Assembly (NCBI GenBank): GCA_041918155.1
Contig: JAYRWH010000068.1
Span: 1-64,000 of the forward strand
Reading direction: 5' to 3'
Origin: UBA668 sp041918155
GTDB lineage: Bacteria > Actinomycetota > Acidimicrobiia > Acidimicrobiales > Ilumatobacteraceae
Length of the DNA stretch: 64,000 nucleotides
In this document: positions 63,873 through 64,000 of the stretch, in pieces
How the letters are laid out: each line of letters begins with the position of its first letter
Position numbering within the stretch: the stretch's first letter is position 1
The notes under the pieces: generated by a model
The model's database searches: none
What the model was told of the DNA's origin: nothing
The model's input: only the letters and a program-made list of their open reading frames with translations
Translations under genes and position numbers: made by a program

Positions 63873-64000
63873 TCAGGGCTCCGCGGAGTGCGTGCCCTGG
63901 CCACCGCTGACCGCCTGCGCCTCGATGAGCAGCACGCGTGCCACCGGCCCGAGCGCGGAGCGGTACCGATGGGGTAGGTGCGCGGGGTAGGAGAGGAAGT
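63873..64000 (-). CDS. C-terminal end of a cupin-domain protein (partial)
   Basis: The last 42 codons of a minus-strand gene that continues beyond the window. The peptide contains S-Y-P-A-H-L-P-H-R-Y-R-S followed by V-A-R-V-L-L-I-E-A, like the metal-site His and last strand of cupin domains, often found after an HTH in XRE-type regulators. It converges on the hydrolase gene with an 8-bp gap. Confidence 0.5.
   Translation of the reverse strand, partial: FLSYPAHLPHRYRSALGPVARVLLIEAQAVSGGQGTHSAEP

Overview
The window is 64 kb of GC-rich bacterial chromosome, almost fully coding, with many GTG starts. Its gene content points to an actinobacterium: a biotin-carboxylase/BCCP fusion, an LpdA-like flavoprotein, coenzyme F420 genes cofD and cofE, DUF3499 and DUF5719 proteins, a group-2 truncated haemoglobin, MenB, and SecA-PrfB-FtsEX. 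F420 genes next to surface proteins carrying LDTR/DVxGYF repeats, and the lack of any mycolic-acid genes, suggest class Acidimicrobiia (Ilumatobacter-like). That placement is inference. I see no rRNA, tRNA, CRISPR array, insertion sequence, prophage or replication origin, and no stretch over 300 bases without a gene.

Layout. 0-5 kb: end of an M15 peptidase, LpdA-like oxidoreductase, biotin carboxylase/BCCP and the divergent biotin protein ligase. 4.7-8.2 kb: LCP cell-wall ligase and rmlC-rmlB-rmlD. 8.2-12.1 kb: acyl-CoA dehydrogenase, a clostripain-type lipoprotein, a perfect 15-bp hairpin and a GNAT acetyltransferase. 12.2-24 kb: a surface-glycan region with GDP-fucose synthase, four glycosyltransferases, mannose-1-P guanylyltransferase, two SDR proteins, CofD, Gmd and a flippase. 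24-32 kb: SpoIID-like secreted protein with three C-terminal repeats, then a giant GT2 membrane protein, a DUF5719 protein and a membrane-anchored thioredoxin. 32-37 kb: FtsH, then an FGGY kinase coupled to a sphingosine-phosphate-lyase-like PLP enzyme. 37-44 kb: DUF3499, CPBP protease, large membrane protein, phosphomannomutase, Trm112-like protein and a second repeat protein. 44-47.5 kb: ahcY, cysK, cysE. 47.5-55.6 kb: YczE-like protein, ComF, HAD hydrolase, secA, prfB, ftsE, ftsX and truncated haemoglobin. 55.6-58.6 kb: TrmH-type methyltransferase, menB, cofE and an SRPBCC protein. 58.6-62.5 kb: a four-gene coupled operon (aminotransferase, Lrp regulator, psuG, GDPD-like lipoprotein) behind a 31-bp dyad. 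End: lipoprotein, alpha/beta hydrolase and the tail of a cupin-like gene.

How the genes work together. Phosphomannomutase, mannose-1-P guanylyltransferase, Gmd and GDP-fucose synthase together make GDP-fucose from mannose-6-P. RmlB, C and D make a dTDP-rhamnose-type sugar, although rmlA is not here. The glycosyltransferases, flippase and LCP protein would assemble, export and attach the glycan. Biotin protein ligase charges the adjacent BCCP domain. AhcY, CysK and CysE form a sulfur amino-acid set.

Two general points stand out. Some twenty genes have a TANNNT-like -10 hexamer 6-10 nt before the start codon, so leaderless transcription appears to be the normal mode here. The housekeeping genes also run in the same order as their Mycobacterium tuberculosis counterparts (Rv3303c down to Rv3101c, from memory), with glycan and accessory genes inserted between them.
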